The position numbers and the translations under genes were made by a program. Under the pieces are notes generated by a model. That model worked only from the letters and a program-made list of their open reading frames with translations. It ran no database searches and had not been told where the DNA came from. DNA of 64,000 nt from Kocuria dechangensis (GTDB lineage: Bacteria > Actinomycetota > Actinomycetes > Actinomycetales > Micrococcaceae): positions 56,341-120,340 of the forward strand of contig NZ_BMEQ01000013.1 in NCBI RefSeq assembly GCF_014636775.1. Direction: 5' to 3'. Below, piece by piece: positions 26,913-34,009 of this stretch; position 1 is the stretch's first letter; every line of letters begins with the position of its first letter.

Positions 26913-27248
26913 ATGCGCACTCCCGGATACGACTACCGTGCCGCCGACGACGACTCCGACCTCCGCCGGGCCCGCTCGCCGCTCGGCCGGCCCGGCCCGT
27001 GGCGGCCGGGGCACGGCGCACCCGGCTACGACCTGCCGGGCTACCGCGGCGGACCGTACGGCCGCGGCCACCGGGGCGGTCGCTCGGGGTTCCGCGTGCT
27101 GCCGTTCCCCAGCTACTCCACCCGGACCCGGCGCGGCACCAACGTCTCGGTGGGCGGGTGCTGCCTGCCCATCCCCATCGGGTGCCTGACCACCACGGTC
27201 CTGGCCGGCTCGGCCGCCGTCCTCGTGGGCCGCGCGGTCCGCTCCTGA
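26913..27248 (+). CDS. Small unknown protein with Gly/Arg/Tyr-rich head and Cys-rich hydrophobic tail
   Basis: This unrecognised 111-residue protein has two parts. Residues 1-65 are low-complexity (Gly, Arg, Pro, Tyr; for example GYDLPGYRGGPYGRGHRGG). After TRTRRGTNVSVGG comes CCLPIPIGCLTTTVLAGSAA, a hydrophobic segment with three cysteines that may be a membrane helix. The charge distribution suggests a cytoplasmic head tethered to the membrane. The cysteines could be acylated or bind metal; neither is shown. The ATG start has no strong ribosome site, so the N-terminus is uncertain. Confidence 0.6.
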   Translation: MRTPGYDYRAADDDSDLRRARSPLGRPGPWRPGHGAPGYDLPGYRGGPYGRGHRGGRSGFRVLPFPSYSTRTRRGTNVSVGGCCLPIPIGCLTTTVLAGSAAVLVGRAVRS

Positions 27249-27286
27249 GCGCGGGCGCGGGGCCTGCCGACCGCGACCGTCCCCGG

Positions 27287-27886
27287 TCAGGACGCGACGC
27301 CGACCACCGCCGGGCCCACCACGGCGGGCCGGGCCCGGCCGGCCTCCCCGGGCAGGGCGGCCGGAGAGGCCGGTGCCGGGGCCCCGGGGACGGCGAGCTG
27401 CCAGCCGACGGCGCCGAGCTCCGTCGCCAGGCGCGCGTGGCCGAGCACGGGGTCCTCGTCATAGTAGTGGCCGTAGGCCGCGTGCACGTCCGCCAGCGCG
27501 CACCAGCGGATCAGCACGGCGCCCCCGCGGACCAGGGCGGGCGGCGCCGCGACGGCACCCACGTTGCGGTCCGCGAGCGCCGCGACGGCGGACTCGAGGA
27601 ACAGCGGCGGGAGCTCGGCCGCGGGGTCCACGGCCAGGACCAGGTCCTGGGGGCACAGGCGCACCGTGGCCAGGGCCTGGTTGAGGGCGCCGGAGGTGCG
27701 GTGGGCGTTGTCGACGGTGAGCAGGACCTCGGCGCCGGCGAGCAGCGCCGCCTCCACGGTGCGGTCTGTGGACGCGTCGGACATCACGAGGACGCGCTCC
27801 GGCGGTCTGGTCTGGCGCCGCAGGGCGGCCACAGCCCGGCCGACCCTCGACCCCTCGTTGTGCGCTGGAATGATCGCGGTGATCAT
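27287..27886 (-). CDS. Short GT2-fold glycosyltransferase-like protein
   Basis: This 199-residue protein starts MITAIIPAHNEGSRVGRAV, the GT-A N-terminus of family 2 glycosyltransferases, followed by LVMSDASTDRTVEAAL. The metal-binding DXD position reads LAVDPAAELPP, so the second Asp is missing, and the acceptor domain and membrane anchor of full GT2 enzymes are absent. It may be a degenerate or regulatory glycosyltransferase, or act with the larger GT2 in the same cluster. A strong GGGGGAGGAA ribosome site fixes the ATG. A hairpin-rich leader of at least 50 bases lies upstream. It is the last gene of the leftward regulatory cluster, 176 bases after the kinase gene. Confidence 0.7.
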   Translation of the reverse strand: MITAIIPAHNEGSRVGRAVAALRRQTRPPERVLVMSDASTDRTVEAALLAGAEVLLTVDNAHRTSGALNQALATVRLCPQDLVLAVDPAAELPPLFLESAVAALADRNVGAVAAPPALVRGGAVLIRWCALADVHAAYGHYYDEDPVLGHARLATELGAVGWQLAVPGAPAPASPAALPGEAGRARPAVVGPAVVGVAS

Positions 27887-27903
27887 GACCGGTTCCTCCC
27901 CCC

Positions 27904-27956
27904 GCTCCCGCCCGGCGGTGCCGGGGGCGGGAGCGCGTCCGGTCCCCCGACCGGAC
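27904..27956 (-). promoter_or_regulatory. Two-hairpin leader before the short GT2 gene
   Basis: Stem 27904-27913/27925-27934 (10 bp) and stem 27937-27944/27949-27956 (8 bp) are perfect and adjacent. They sit 18 bases upstream of the start codon, next to the ribosome site. They could end transcription from the kinase gene or regulate translation. Confidence 0.5.
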
Positions 27957-28062
27957 TTCCTGACCACCACTCTAGGCCTCAGCACCGACGGTTCCCATAC
28001 GCAAATGGGGGGACATCCGTCCAGGTCGCGCAGGGCCTCTCGGAGGAGTGGGGGCGCCGGGA

Positions 28063-28494
28063 TCAGGAGCCCCGGTACTCCCGGCACAGCACCCAGACGT
28101 TGGTGTCGTCGCGCCGTTCGAAGACCACCGCGCTGACCAGGGCCTGGATCAGGGCCATGCCGCGGCCGGACTCGGCCGCGCTCTCCGCGGCGGGCATGCC
28201 GCCGTCGACCTCCACCTCGGCGGGGGCGGCGCCGATCTCGTAGATCCGCGCCTCGAGCCGGGAGGCCTCGGCGGTGATGTCCACCTCGAGCTCGAGCGGG
28301 TCCTCGGCCGCGGGCACCGCGTGCACCACGACGTTGGTGGCCGCCTCCACGACCGCGAGCGTGAAGGCCATCCGGTCCGGCTCGGGCACGAAGTCCGCCT
28401 CGGCCCAGAGCCCGTCGAGGTCGTTGTGCACGGCGTCGACGGTCTCGGCGGTGGCGGGTCCCCGGCGAGCCCGGTGCACGCTCGGCTCAGGCAT
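28063..28494 (-). CDS. RsbW/SpoIIAB-like serine kinase (anti-sigma-factor type HATPase)
   Basis: This 143-residue GHKL ATPase has the N box VVEAATNVVVHAV (~49-61) and the glycine motif SGRGMALIQALVSAVVF near the C-terminus. In partner-switching systems such proteins phosphorylate a STAS antagonist on Ser and hold a target, classically a sigma factor, until the unphosphorylated antagonist displaces it. The start overlaps the STAS stop by eight bases (ATGCCTGA), so the two are translationally coupled and probably interact. No sigma factor gene lies nearby. The target might be the neighbouring GT2 or an unlinked protein. Confidence 0.85.
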   Translation of the reverse strand: MPEPSVHRARRGPATAETVDAVHNDLDGLWAEADFVPEPDRMAFTLAVVEAATNVVVHAVPAAEDPLELEVDITAEASRLEARIYEIGAAPAEVEVDGGMPAAESAAESGRGMALIQALVSAVVFERRDDTNVWVLCREYRGS

Positions 28495-28825
28495 CGCGGA
28501 ACGCTTCGTCGGCGGTGTCGTAGGGGGTCAGCACCCGGTTCATGCTCGTGAGCTCCAGGACCATCTGCACCTGCGGCCGCACGTTGGCGATCCGCAGGTC
28601 CCCGCCCGCCTGGCGGGCCAGCTTCAGGCAGCCGATGAGGGCGCCCAGGCCGGAGGAGTCCATGAACTCGGTGCCCCCCAGGTCGACCACCACGTGGTTG
28701 CTGCCGCCGGAGACCACCTCGGCCACGACCTCCCGCAGCTTCGGGGCGCCCACCATGTTCAGCCGGCCCGTGCCGGTGATATGGGCGAACGTCGGCTTGT
28801 GCTCAACCGTGAACTGCATCGGCAT
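28487..28825 (-). CDS. STAS-domain anti-sigma-factor antagonist
   Basis: This 112-residue single-domain STAS protein is of the SpoIIAA/RsbV type. The phosphorylation loop is VDLGGTEFMDSSGLGALIGC, with the likely phosphoserine at 57 or 58. It should be switched by the adjacent RsbW-like kinase and by the PP2C phosphatase two genes upstream. Two start codons are possible, 28825 (MPMQF) and 28819 (MQF); AGGAG precedes both. The gene begins inside the last codons of the GT2 synthase (23-base overlap) and overlaps the kinase gene by eight bases, so the three are tightly coupled. Confidence 0.9.
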   Translation of the reverse strand: MPMQFTVEHKPTFAHITGTGRLNMVGAPKLREVVAEVVSGGSNHVVVDLGGTEFMDSSGLGALIGCLKLARQAGGDLRIANVRPQVQMVLELTSMNRVLTPYDTADEAFRDA

Positions 28826-30758
28826 TCCTCTCCTCCGGGACATGTCCCGTGTATCTCGCGGCGGTGACGAGCACGCTCAGCACCACCAGGTCGAAGGCGA
28901 CCCAGGCCACGTTGACCAGGGTGCCCACCGGTTCGTTCAGGCCCAGCCACAGGCGCACCGCGCCCACCACGAGCGCCGCCGAGAGCAGGGCCATCACGAC
29001 GAGCTGCGGCCGGATCAGGTGCCAGGCCGGGCCGGAGTCCTGCCGGACCTTGGGGGTCACGGCGAAGTCCAGGGGGCGCCCGAACCACACGTTGCGGGCG
29101 GCCGTGGTGCACGCCCTGATCCATGTGGGGAACAGCGCGAGGCTGTACTGCTGGCCCCGCCACGTCGGGATGCCCCGGCCCACCACCAGGAACAGCAGCT
29201 GGTTCACCACCATGAAGGGGATGAACCGGAGGAAGAAGTCGGCGCTGAGGCTCGTGACGGGCAGGACGCCCAGGACCAGGTAGACGATGGGCGCCGCGAA
29301 GTAGACGACGGCCGCGAAGCCGCTCAGGTAGCTCCACATCGTGGCGAAGTACATCAGCCGCTGGCCCGGGCTCAGGCGCCGCTCGAGCAGCGGGTTCTCC
29401 CTGAGCATGACCTGGACCGTGCCCTGCGCCCAGCGCAGCCGCTGGGTGAGCATGGTCTTGAGGTCCTCGGGGGCCAGGCCGTGGGCGAGCACCTCGTGGT
29501 GGTAGACGCTGCGCCAGCCCAGGCCGTGCAGCCGCATGGCGGTCGCCATGTCCTCGGTGACGGAGATCGTGGCCAGCGGCATGACGGGCTGGGCCTCGCC
29601 GGGCCGGTCCACGGACACGGCCTCGAGCACCTCCCGGACGGGCTCGAGGGAGGCCAGCGGGGAGAGGTCCCGGCGGGACATCCGCTCCACGGCGGACTCG
29701 AGCTCCTCCGGCCACACCATGCCGTTCTCGGGCGGCAGGTCGAGGGCGGCGATCTCGGCGAGGTCGGCCTGGATGCCGGAGAAGTCCTGCGTGACCATCC
29801 GGCGCGCCGCGGCGTCGACCTCCCGCTGGAGCCGGTAGGTCAGCTCGGTCAGCGGGGCGCCGGCCTTCAGCTCGGCGCGGGCGCGGTCGGTGGCGGCCTC
29901 GACGTCGTCGAGCATCCCCGCGATGACGGGATCCGCGGCCTCCGGGGACCGGCGCGCCCTGCGCAGGGCCGTCCGGGCGCGCGCCAGGGACTCCTTGACG
30001 TCCCGCTCGACCTCCCGGACGTAGCCGGACAGTCCCAGCTGCATGAGCGCCTCGCGGCGCAGCACGGCGTTGGAGCCGCAGAAGAAGGCGGCGTTCCAGC
30101 CGTCCTTGCCCTGCTGGATGGGGCCGTAGAACAGGGGGGCCTGGCTGCCCAGCGGGTCGTGGGCCGGGACGTTGACGAACCACTGGGGGGTCTGCACGAG
30201 GGCGACCTTGCGGTCGTTGAACCAGCCCAGGGTCCGGTCGAGGATCTCGGGGGCCGGGACCTGGTCGGCGTCCAGGATGAGCAGGAACTCGCCCTGGGTC
30301 AGCATCAGCGCGTTGTTGAGGTTGCCCGCCTTCGCGTGGCGGGGGCGGTCGTCCCAGTCCTCGCCGCGGGTGAGGTAGCCCAGCCCGTGCTCGCCGGCGA
30401 GCGCCTCGAGCTCGGGCCGGGCGCCGTCGTCGAGGATCCAGGTGCTGTGCGGGTGGCGGATCGCCTGCGCCGCCAGGGCGGTGCGCATCACCAGGTCCAC
30501 GGGCTCGTCGTAGGTGGTGACGAAGACGTCCACCGTGGCGCCCGGGGGCGGGGGGCCGGGCTCGCCGCGGCGCTTGAGCCGCCACACGGTGAGCCCGAAC
30601 AGGGTCACGTCGATGAGGCTGTAGGTCTCGGCCAGCACGAGCGGCACCGCGATCCACCACGCGGACCAGTTCAGCGACTCCAGCCAGCGCCACGCGATGT
30701 AGTTGACGCCCAGCAGCACGGTCAGCACGACCGTCAGCCGCACGAGGAAGCGGTTCAC
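28803..30758 (-). CDS. Cellulose-synthase-like processive GT2 glycosyltransferase
   Basis: This 651-residue membrane glycosyltransferase has two N-terminal TM helices (7-25 and 33-58) and a GT-A domain with TTYDEP, LDADQVP (DXD at 163-165), TED at 401-403 and QRLRWAQG (from residue 439). These are the BcsA-type catalytic motifs for a beta-glycan polymerase. Five to six C-terminal TM helices follow. There is no PilZ domain, so c-di-GMP control is not indicated. An insertion of about 150 residues (~247-396), helical and rich in Arg, Glu and Ala, separates the acceptor region FFCGSNAVLRREAL from the TED motif. The GTG overlaps the phosphatase stop by four bases and the gene overlaps the STAS gene at its end. 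The polymer is unknown. Confidence 0.88.
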   Translation of the reverse strand: MNRFLVRLTVVLTVLLGVNYIAWRWLESLNWSAWWIAVPLVLAETYSLIDVTLFGLTVWRLKRRGEPGPPPPGATVDVFVTTYDEPVDLVMRTALAAQAIRHPHSTWILDDGARPELEALAGEHGLGYLTRGEDWDDRPRHAKAGNLNNALMLTQGEFLLILDADQVPAPEILDRTLGWFNDRKVALVQTPQWFVNVPAHDPLGSQAPLFYGPIQQGKDGWNAAFFCGSNAVLRREALMQLGLSGYVREVERDVKESLARARTALRRARRSPEAADPVIAGMLDDVEAATDRARAELKAGAPLTELTYRLQREVDAAARRMVTQDFSGIQADLAEIAALDLPPENGMVWPEELESAVERMSRRDLSPLASLEPVREVLEAVSVDRPGEAQPVMPLATISVTEDMATAMRLHGLGWRSVYHHEVLAHGLAPEDLKTMLTQRLRWAQGTVQVMLRENPLLERRLSPGQRLMYFATMWSYLSGFAAVVYFAAPIVYLVLGVLPVTSLSADFFLRFIPFMVVNQLLFLVVGRGIPTWRGQQYSLALFPTWIRACTTAARNVWFGRPLDFAVTPKVRQDSGPAWHLIRPQLVVMALLSAALVVGAVRLWLGLNEPVGTLVNVAWVAFDLVVLSVLVTAARYTGHVPEERNADAVHG

Positions 30759-31867
30759 AGCGCGCCTCCCGGGGCGGTGGGCCGGCGGCGGACGAGCACG
30801 GCGGTCACGTCGTCGGCCGCGGCGTCGGAGGGCACCAGGTCGAGGATCGCCTGGCAGGCCTCCCGGCTGCCGGGGTGCTCCGCGACCACGGCGGCGACCG
30901 CCCGCACCGCCTCCTCGACGTCCTCGAACGCGTCCAGCAGGCCGTCGCTGACGACGACGAGCGCGTCGCCCGGGGCCAGTCGCAGCGAGCCGGAGGCCCA
31001 CTCGGTGTCGGGGACGGCGCCCACGGGCGGACCCCCGGAGGGGAGGCGGTCGGCGCCGCCGGCGTGGACGTGCAGGCCCAGGCCGTGGCCGGCGTCGACG
31101 TAGTCGACAGTCCCCCGGGCGGTGTCCAGCCGGGCGTGGAAGAGCGTCACGAAGGACCCGGAGTGGACCAGGTCGTTCTCGAGGTGCCGGCAGGTGTCCC
31201 GGAAGGCCTGCGCCATGTCCGGCTGCCCGGCCGCGGAGCGCAGCACGGCGCGGACGGTGGCGGCGATCAGCGCCGCCCCCATCCCCTTGCCCATGGCATC
31301 CGCCAGCGAGACCTGGAGCCCGTCCCCGGTCGCGTACCAGTCGAAGAAGTCCCCGCCGACGCTGCGCGAGGGCCGGCACAGGCCCCCGACGTCGTAGCCG
31401 GGGACGGCCGGTGCGGTGGCGGGCAGCAGGCTGCGCTGCACCTCGGCGGCGCGGCGCAGCTCCTCGGCGTCGGCCTGCTCGGCCCGGGCGCGCGGCCGGC
31501 GGAACATGGCCTCGATCCGGGCCTGGAGCTCGCGGGGGCTGAAGGGCTTGCTGATGTAGTCGTCCGCCCCGAGCTCGAGGCCCCTGAGCCGGTCGATCTC
31601 GCCCGGCCGGGCCGTGACCATGAGCAGGTAGGCGTCCGAGAACTCGCGGACCCGGCGGCAGATCTCCATGCCGTCGAGGTCCGGGAGGTTGAGGTCGAGC
31701 GTGATGAGGTCGGCGCCGTCGCGGCGCACCGCCTCGAGCCCGTCGAGGCCGGTCGCGGCGGTCGTCACCGTGAAACCGCGCATGCCGATGGTCTGGGCGA
31801 GGAGGTTGCGGATGTCGTCGTGATCCTCGATGACGACGGCACGGCGACCCTGGGGGGAGGGGGTCAT
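30755..31867 (-). CDS. Response regulator fused to PP2C/SpoIIE-type phosphatase
   Basis: This 370-residue cytoplasmic protein has an N-terminal receiver domain (VVIEDHDDIRNLL, phospho-Asp in LITLDLNLPDLDG, Lys in DDYISKPFSPREL). A short coiled linker (RAEQADAEELRRAAEVQRSL) leads to a PP2C domain with GGDFFDWYATGDG, LADAMGKGMGAALIA and AADDVTAVLVRR metal-binding motifs. By analogy with RsbU and HsbR it should dephosphorylate the co-encoded STAS protein when its receiver is phosphorylated. The divergent membrane kinase is the obvious phosphodonor. The ATG lies six bases after CTTAAT, suggesting a leaderless message. It is the first gene of a five-gene leftward cluster. Confidence 0.92.
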   Translation of the reverse strand: MTPSPQGRRAVVIEDHDDIRNLLAQTIGMRGFTVTTAATGLDGLEAVRRDGADLITLDLNLPDLDGMEICRRVREFSDAYLLMVTARPGEIDRLRGLELGADDYISKPFSPRELQARIEAMFRRPRARAEQADAEELRRAAEVQRSLLPATAPAVPGYDVGGLCRPSRSVGGDFFDWYATGDGLQVSLADAMGKGMGAALIAATVRAVLRSAAGQPDMAQAFRDTCRHLENDLVHSGSFVTLFHARLDTARGTVDYVDAGHGLGLHVHAGGADRLPSGGPPVGAVPDTEWASGSLRLAPGDALVVVSDGLLDAFEDVEEAVRAVAAVVAEHPGSREACQAILDLVPSDAAADDVTAVLVRRRPTAPGGAL

Positions 31868-31873
31868 GACCCA

Positions 31874-31879
31874 ATTAAG
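31874..31879 (-). promoter_or_regulatory. -10 box CTTAAT, phosphatase operon
   Basis: Six bases before the ATG at 31867. Only four bases separate it from the opposing -10 box of the kinase gene. Confidence 0.5.
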
Positions 31880-31883
31880 CCGG

Positions 31884-31889
31884 TAATCT
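31884..31889 (+). promoter_or_regulatory. -10 box TAATCT, sensor kinase
   Basis: Six bases before the ATG at 31896. RNA polymerase bound here would cover the divergent promoter. Confidence 0.55.
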
Positions 31890-31895
31890 TTGCAG

Positions 31896-33650
31896 ATGTC
31901 ATCCCGACCCCCCGGGGATGACGAAGCTTGCGACGGAAGAGTGCCCGTGGACCGCGTTCTCAGCCTGCTCTCCCTCAACCGGATCCGCTTCCACGAGCTG
32001 TCGATGCGCGTGCGGGTGCTCCTGACCCAGCTGCCGTTCTTCGTCACCACGGTGGTCCTCCTCGCCGGGCTGTGGGTCGTGCACGAGCCCCTGCGCCAGG
32101 ACCCGCAGCTCCGGACCGTCCTGGCGCTCACCGTGGCCCTGACGATCCTGTGCGTCGTCGTGCCCTGGGACCGGCTGCCCGACGGATGGTTCCTCGTGGT
32201 CCCGGTGCTGGACTTCGTGCCGCTGGCCCTCCTCCGGGAGGCCTCGAGCAGCTACGTCACCGGCATCGGCATCATGGCGGCCTTCCCCATGATCTGGTTC
32301 GCCGCCTCGGGCCGGCTCCCGCGGGCCGCGGCGCCGCTGGGCTTCCTGCTGACCCTCGCCATGGTCTGGGTCCCGCTCCTGGTCCGCCCGGGCCGGCCGA
32401 CGGCCACGGAGCTCGCCGCCCCGCTGCTGATCCCGTTCGTGCTGCTGGGGATCGGGTTCACCGTGCAGGTGCTCTCGAACAGCATGGACCGGCAGAAGGC
32501 CGAGCTGGAGGCCAAGGACGCCGAGCTGCGCCGGCTCCTGACTGCCACGGCGCGCCGGGAGCGGCTGCTCGACACCATCCTGGACACCGTCGACGTGGGC
32601 GTGCTGGCGATCGACGCCGACGGCCACGACGTCCTGGGCAACCAGAAGCAGCGGACGATGCACCGCGTCGGCGTCCCCGCAGGGGCCGCGGACGCGGCGG
32701 AGGCGGAGCTGCTGGTCTTCGACGACGACGGCGTGACCCCCGTCCCGCCGGCGGACCGCCCGGCGGCGCGGGCGGTCGCGGGGGAGTCCTTCTCGGACCG
32801 GCTGATCCACATCGGGGTGCCTCCCCGGCAGCGGGTCTACTCCGTCTCGGCGCGGACCATGCGGGACCAGGAGGGGCGCAGCGAGGGCTCCGTGCTGACC
32901 TTCACCGACGTCACCGACCTCGTGGCCGCGCTGCAGGCGAAGGACGACTTCCTGGCCGGGGTCTCCCACGAGCTGCGCACGCCCCTGACCTCGATCCGCG
33001 GCTACACCGAGCTGCTGGCCATGGACGACCAGCTGCCCGGGCGCGCCCACGCCGGGCTCGAGGTGATCGAGCGCAACGCGGACCAGCTGCTGGTGCTGGT
33101 CGAGGACCTGCTGGGCACGGCCGGCTCCGCGCTGGAGCTGCAGCTGCAGCGCGCGGACGTCGTCCAGGTCGTCCAGCAGTCCGTCGCGGCGGCCGAGCTG
33201 CGGGCCGCGGAGTCCGGCGTCGAGCTGCGCGTCGAGGCCCCGCCCCGGCTGCCTCTCGTCTGCGACTCGGTGCGCATCGGGCAGGTCCTCGACAACCTGC
33301 TCTCCAACGCCATCAAGTACTCGCCCGCCGGCGGGCCCGTGACCGTGCGCGTGGCCCCCGCGGGGGACGCCGTGCAGGTGCAGGTGGCGGACCGCGGCAT
33401 GGGGATGCGCCCGCAGGACGCCGACAAGGTGTTCAGCCGGTTCTTCCGCAGCCAGAACGCCAGGATGTCCGCGATCCCGGGGCTGGGCCTCGGGCTGGCG
33501 GTCGCGCGCGAGATCGTGCGGCTGCACGGCGGGAGCATCCGGTGCGACAGCGAGCTCGGGGAGGGGACGGTCTTCACCGTGCTCCTGCCGGCCGACGCCC
33601 GGGCGGGGGACCTCGCGGACGGGGCCGGCCGCGCGCGGCAGGACGCCTGA
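31896..33650 (+). CDS. Membrane-bound sensor histidine kinase
   Basis: This 584-residue kinase has five to six TM helices (residues ~45-200), a coiled stretch (RQKAELEAKDAELRRLL) and a PAS domain (DTILDTVDVGVLAIDADG). The HisKA box is VSHELRTPLTSIRGYTELL with His358. The ATPase has DNLLSNAIKYSPAGG (N box), DRGMGM (G1) and GLGLGLAVAREIVRLHGG (G2). The lack of a large external loop suggests it senses a membrane-related or internal signal. The start is chosen for the leaderless -10; GTG at 31947 is an alternative. It most likely phosphorylates the divergent response regulator/phosphatase. A strong hairpin shared with tRNA-Thr follows. Confidence 0.9.
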   Translation: MSSRPPGDDEACDGRVPVDRVLSLLSLNRIRFHELSMRVRVLLTQLPFFVTTVVLLAGLWVVHEPLRQDPQLRTVLALTVALTILCVVVPWDRLPDGWFLVVPVLDFVPLALLREASSSYVTGIGIMAAFPMIWFAASGRLPRAAAPLGFLLTLAMVWVPLLVRPGRPTATELAAPLLIPFVLLGIGFTVQVLSNSMDRQKAELEAKDAELRRLLTATARRERLLDTILDTVDVGVLAIDADGHDVLGNQKQRTMHRVGVPAGAADAAEAELLVFDDDGVTPVPPADRPAARAVAGESFSDRLIHIGVPPRQRVYSVSARTMRDQEGRSEGSVLTFTDVTDLVAALQAKDDFLAGVSHELRTPLTSIRGYTELLAMDDQLPGRAHAGLEVIERNADQLLVLVEDLLGTAGSALELQLQRADVVQVVQQSVAAAELRAAESGVELRVEAPPRLPLVCDSVRIGQVLDNLLSNAIKYSPAGGPVTVRVAPAGDAVQVQVADRGMGMRPQDADKVFSRFFRSQNARMSAIPGLGLGLAVAREIVRLHGGSIRCDSELGEGTVFTVLLPADARAGDLADGAGRARQDA

Positions 33651-33673
33651 GCGGCGGAACACCGCGGGAACGA

Positions 33674-33705
33674 CGAAGGCCCCGACCGTGCGGTCGGGGC
33701 CTTCG
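33674..33705. terminator. Bidirectional hairpin between sensor kinase and tRNA-Thr
   Basis: A 15-bp perfect stem (33674-33688 with 33691-33705). It serves the end of the kinase gene and, on the other strand, the end of tRNA-Thr. Confidence 0.8.
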
Positions 33706-33714
33706 GGCTCGCGG

Positions 33715-33787
33715 AGCCTCCTGTCGGAATCGAACCGACGACCTTTTCATTACGAGTGAAACGCTCTACCGACTGAGCTAAGGAGGC
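33715..33787 (-). tRNA. tRNA-Thr(CGU)
   Basis: The acceptor GCCTCCT/AGGAGGC pairs. The anticodon loop CTCGTAA gives CGT, reversed from 33752-33754. The T loop is GGTTCGATTCC. It reads ACG. Confidence 0.96.
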
Positions 33788-33826
33788 CTGCACCGTGCCG
33801 TCCGGGACGGGATCAGTGCACGTGAA

Positions 33827-33832
33827 ACTGTA
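33827..33832 (-). promoter_or_regulatory. -10 box TACAGT of tRNA-Thr
   Basis: It lies about 40 bases upstream of the mature 5' end. No convincing -35 is seen. Confidence 0.5.
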
Positions 33833-33885
33833 GCAGAGGCGGCCGCGCCGCCCGTAATCGGAGATCGGCGCGCCCTCGCGGCGGA

Positions 33886-33914
33886 GTTCGCCGCCTGTTC
33901 ACCGGACCTTCAGT
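33886..33914 (+). promoter_or_regulatory. Probable PHO box (RegX3/PhoP site) before the phosphonatase-like gene
   Basis: GTTCGCC, GTTCACC and CTTCAGT begin at 33886, 33897 and 33908, exactly 11 bases apart with four-base spacers. This matches the actinobacterial PHO-box direct-repeat pattern (consensus GTTCACC). It points toward the gene starting at 34010 and suggests phosphate-starvation control by the RegX3 encoded 10 kb away. Confidence 0.65.
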
Positions 33915-34009
33915 CCGCGAGCCTGGCCGCCGTCCCGCCCGGGGCGCAGGATGGACGGACACGACGATGGGGTCCGCCGCCCGGGCGCCCCCGGACGAGA
34001 GGACCTCAA

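Noticed and set aside
29571..30020. Frameshift or sequencing error as the cause of the GT2 insertion
   Set aside because: The frame stays open with normal codon use and both flanking motifs are in the same frame.
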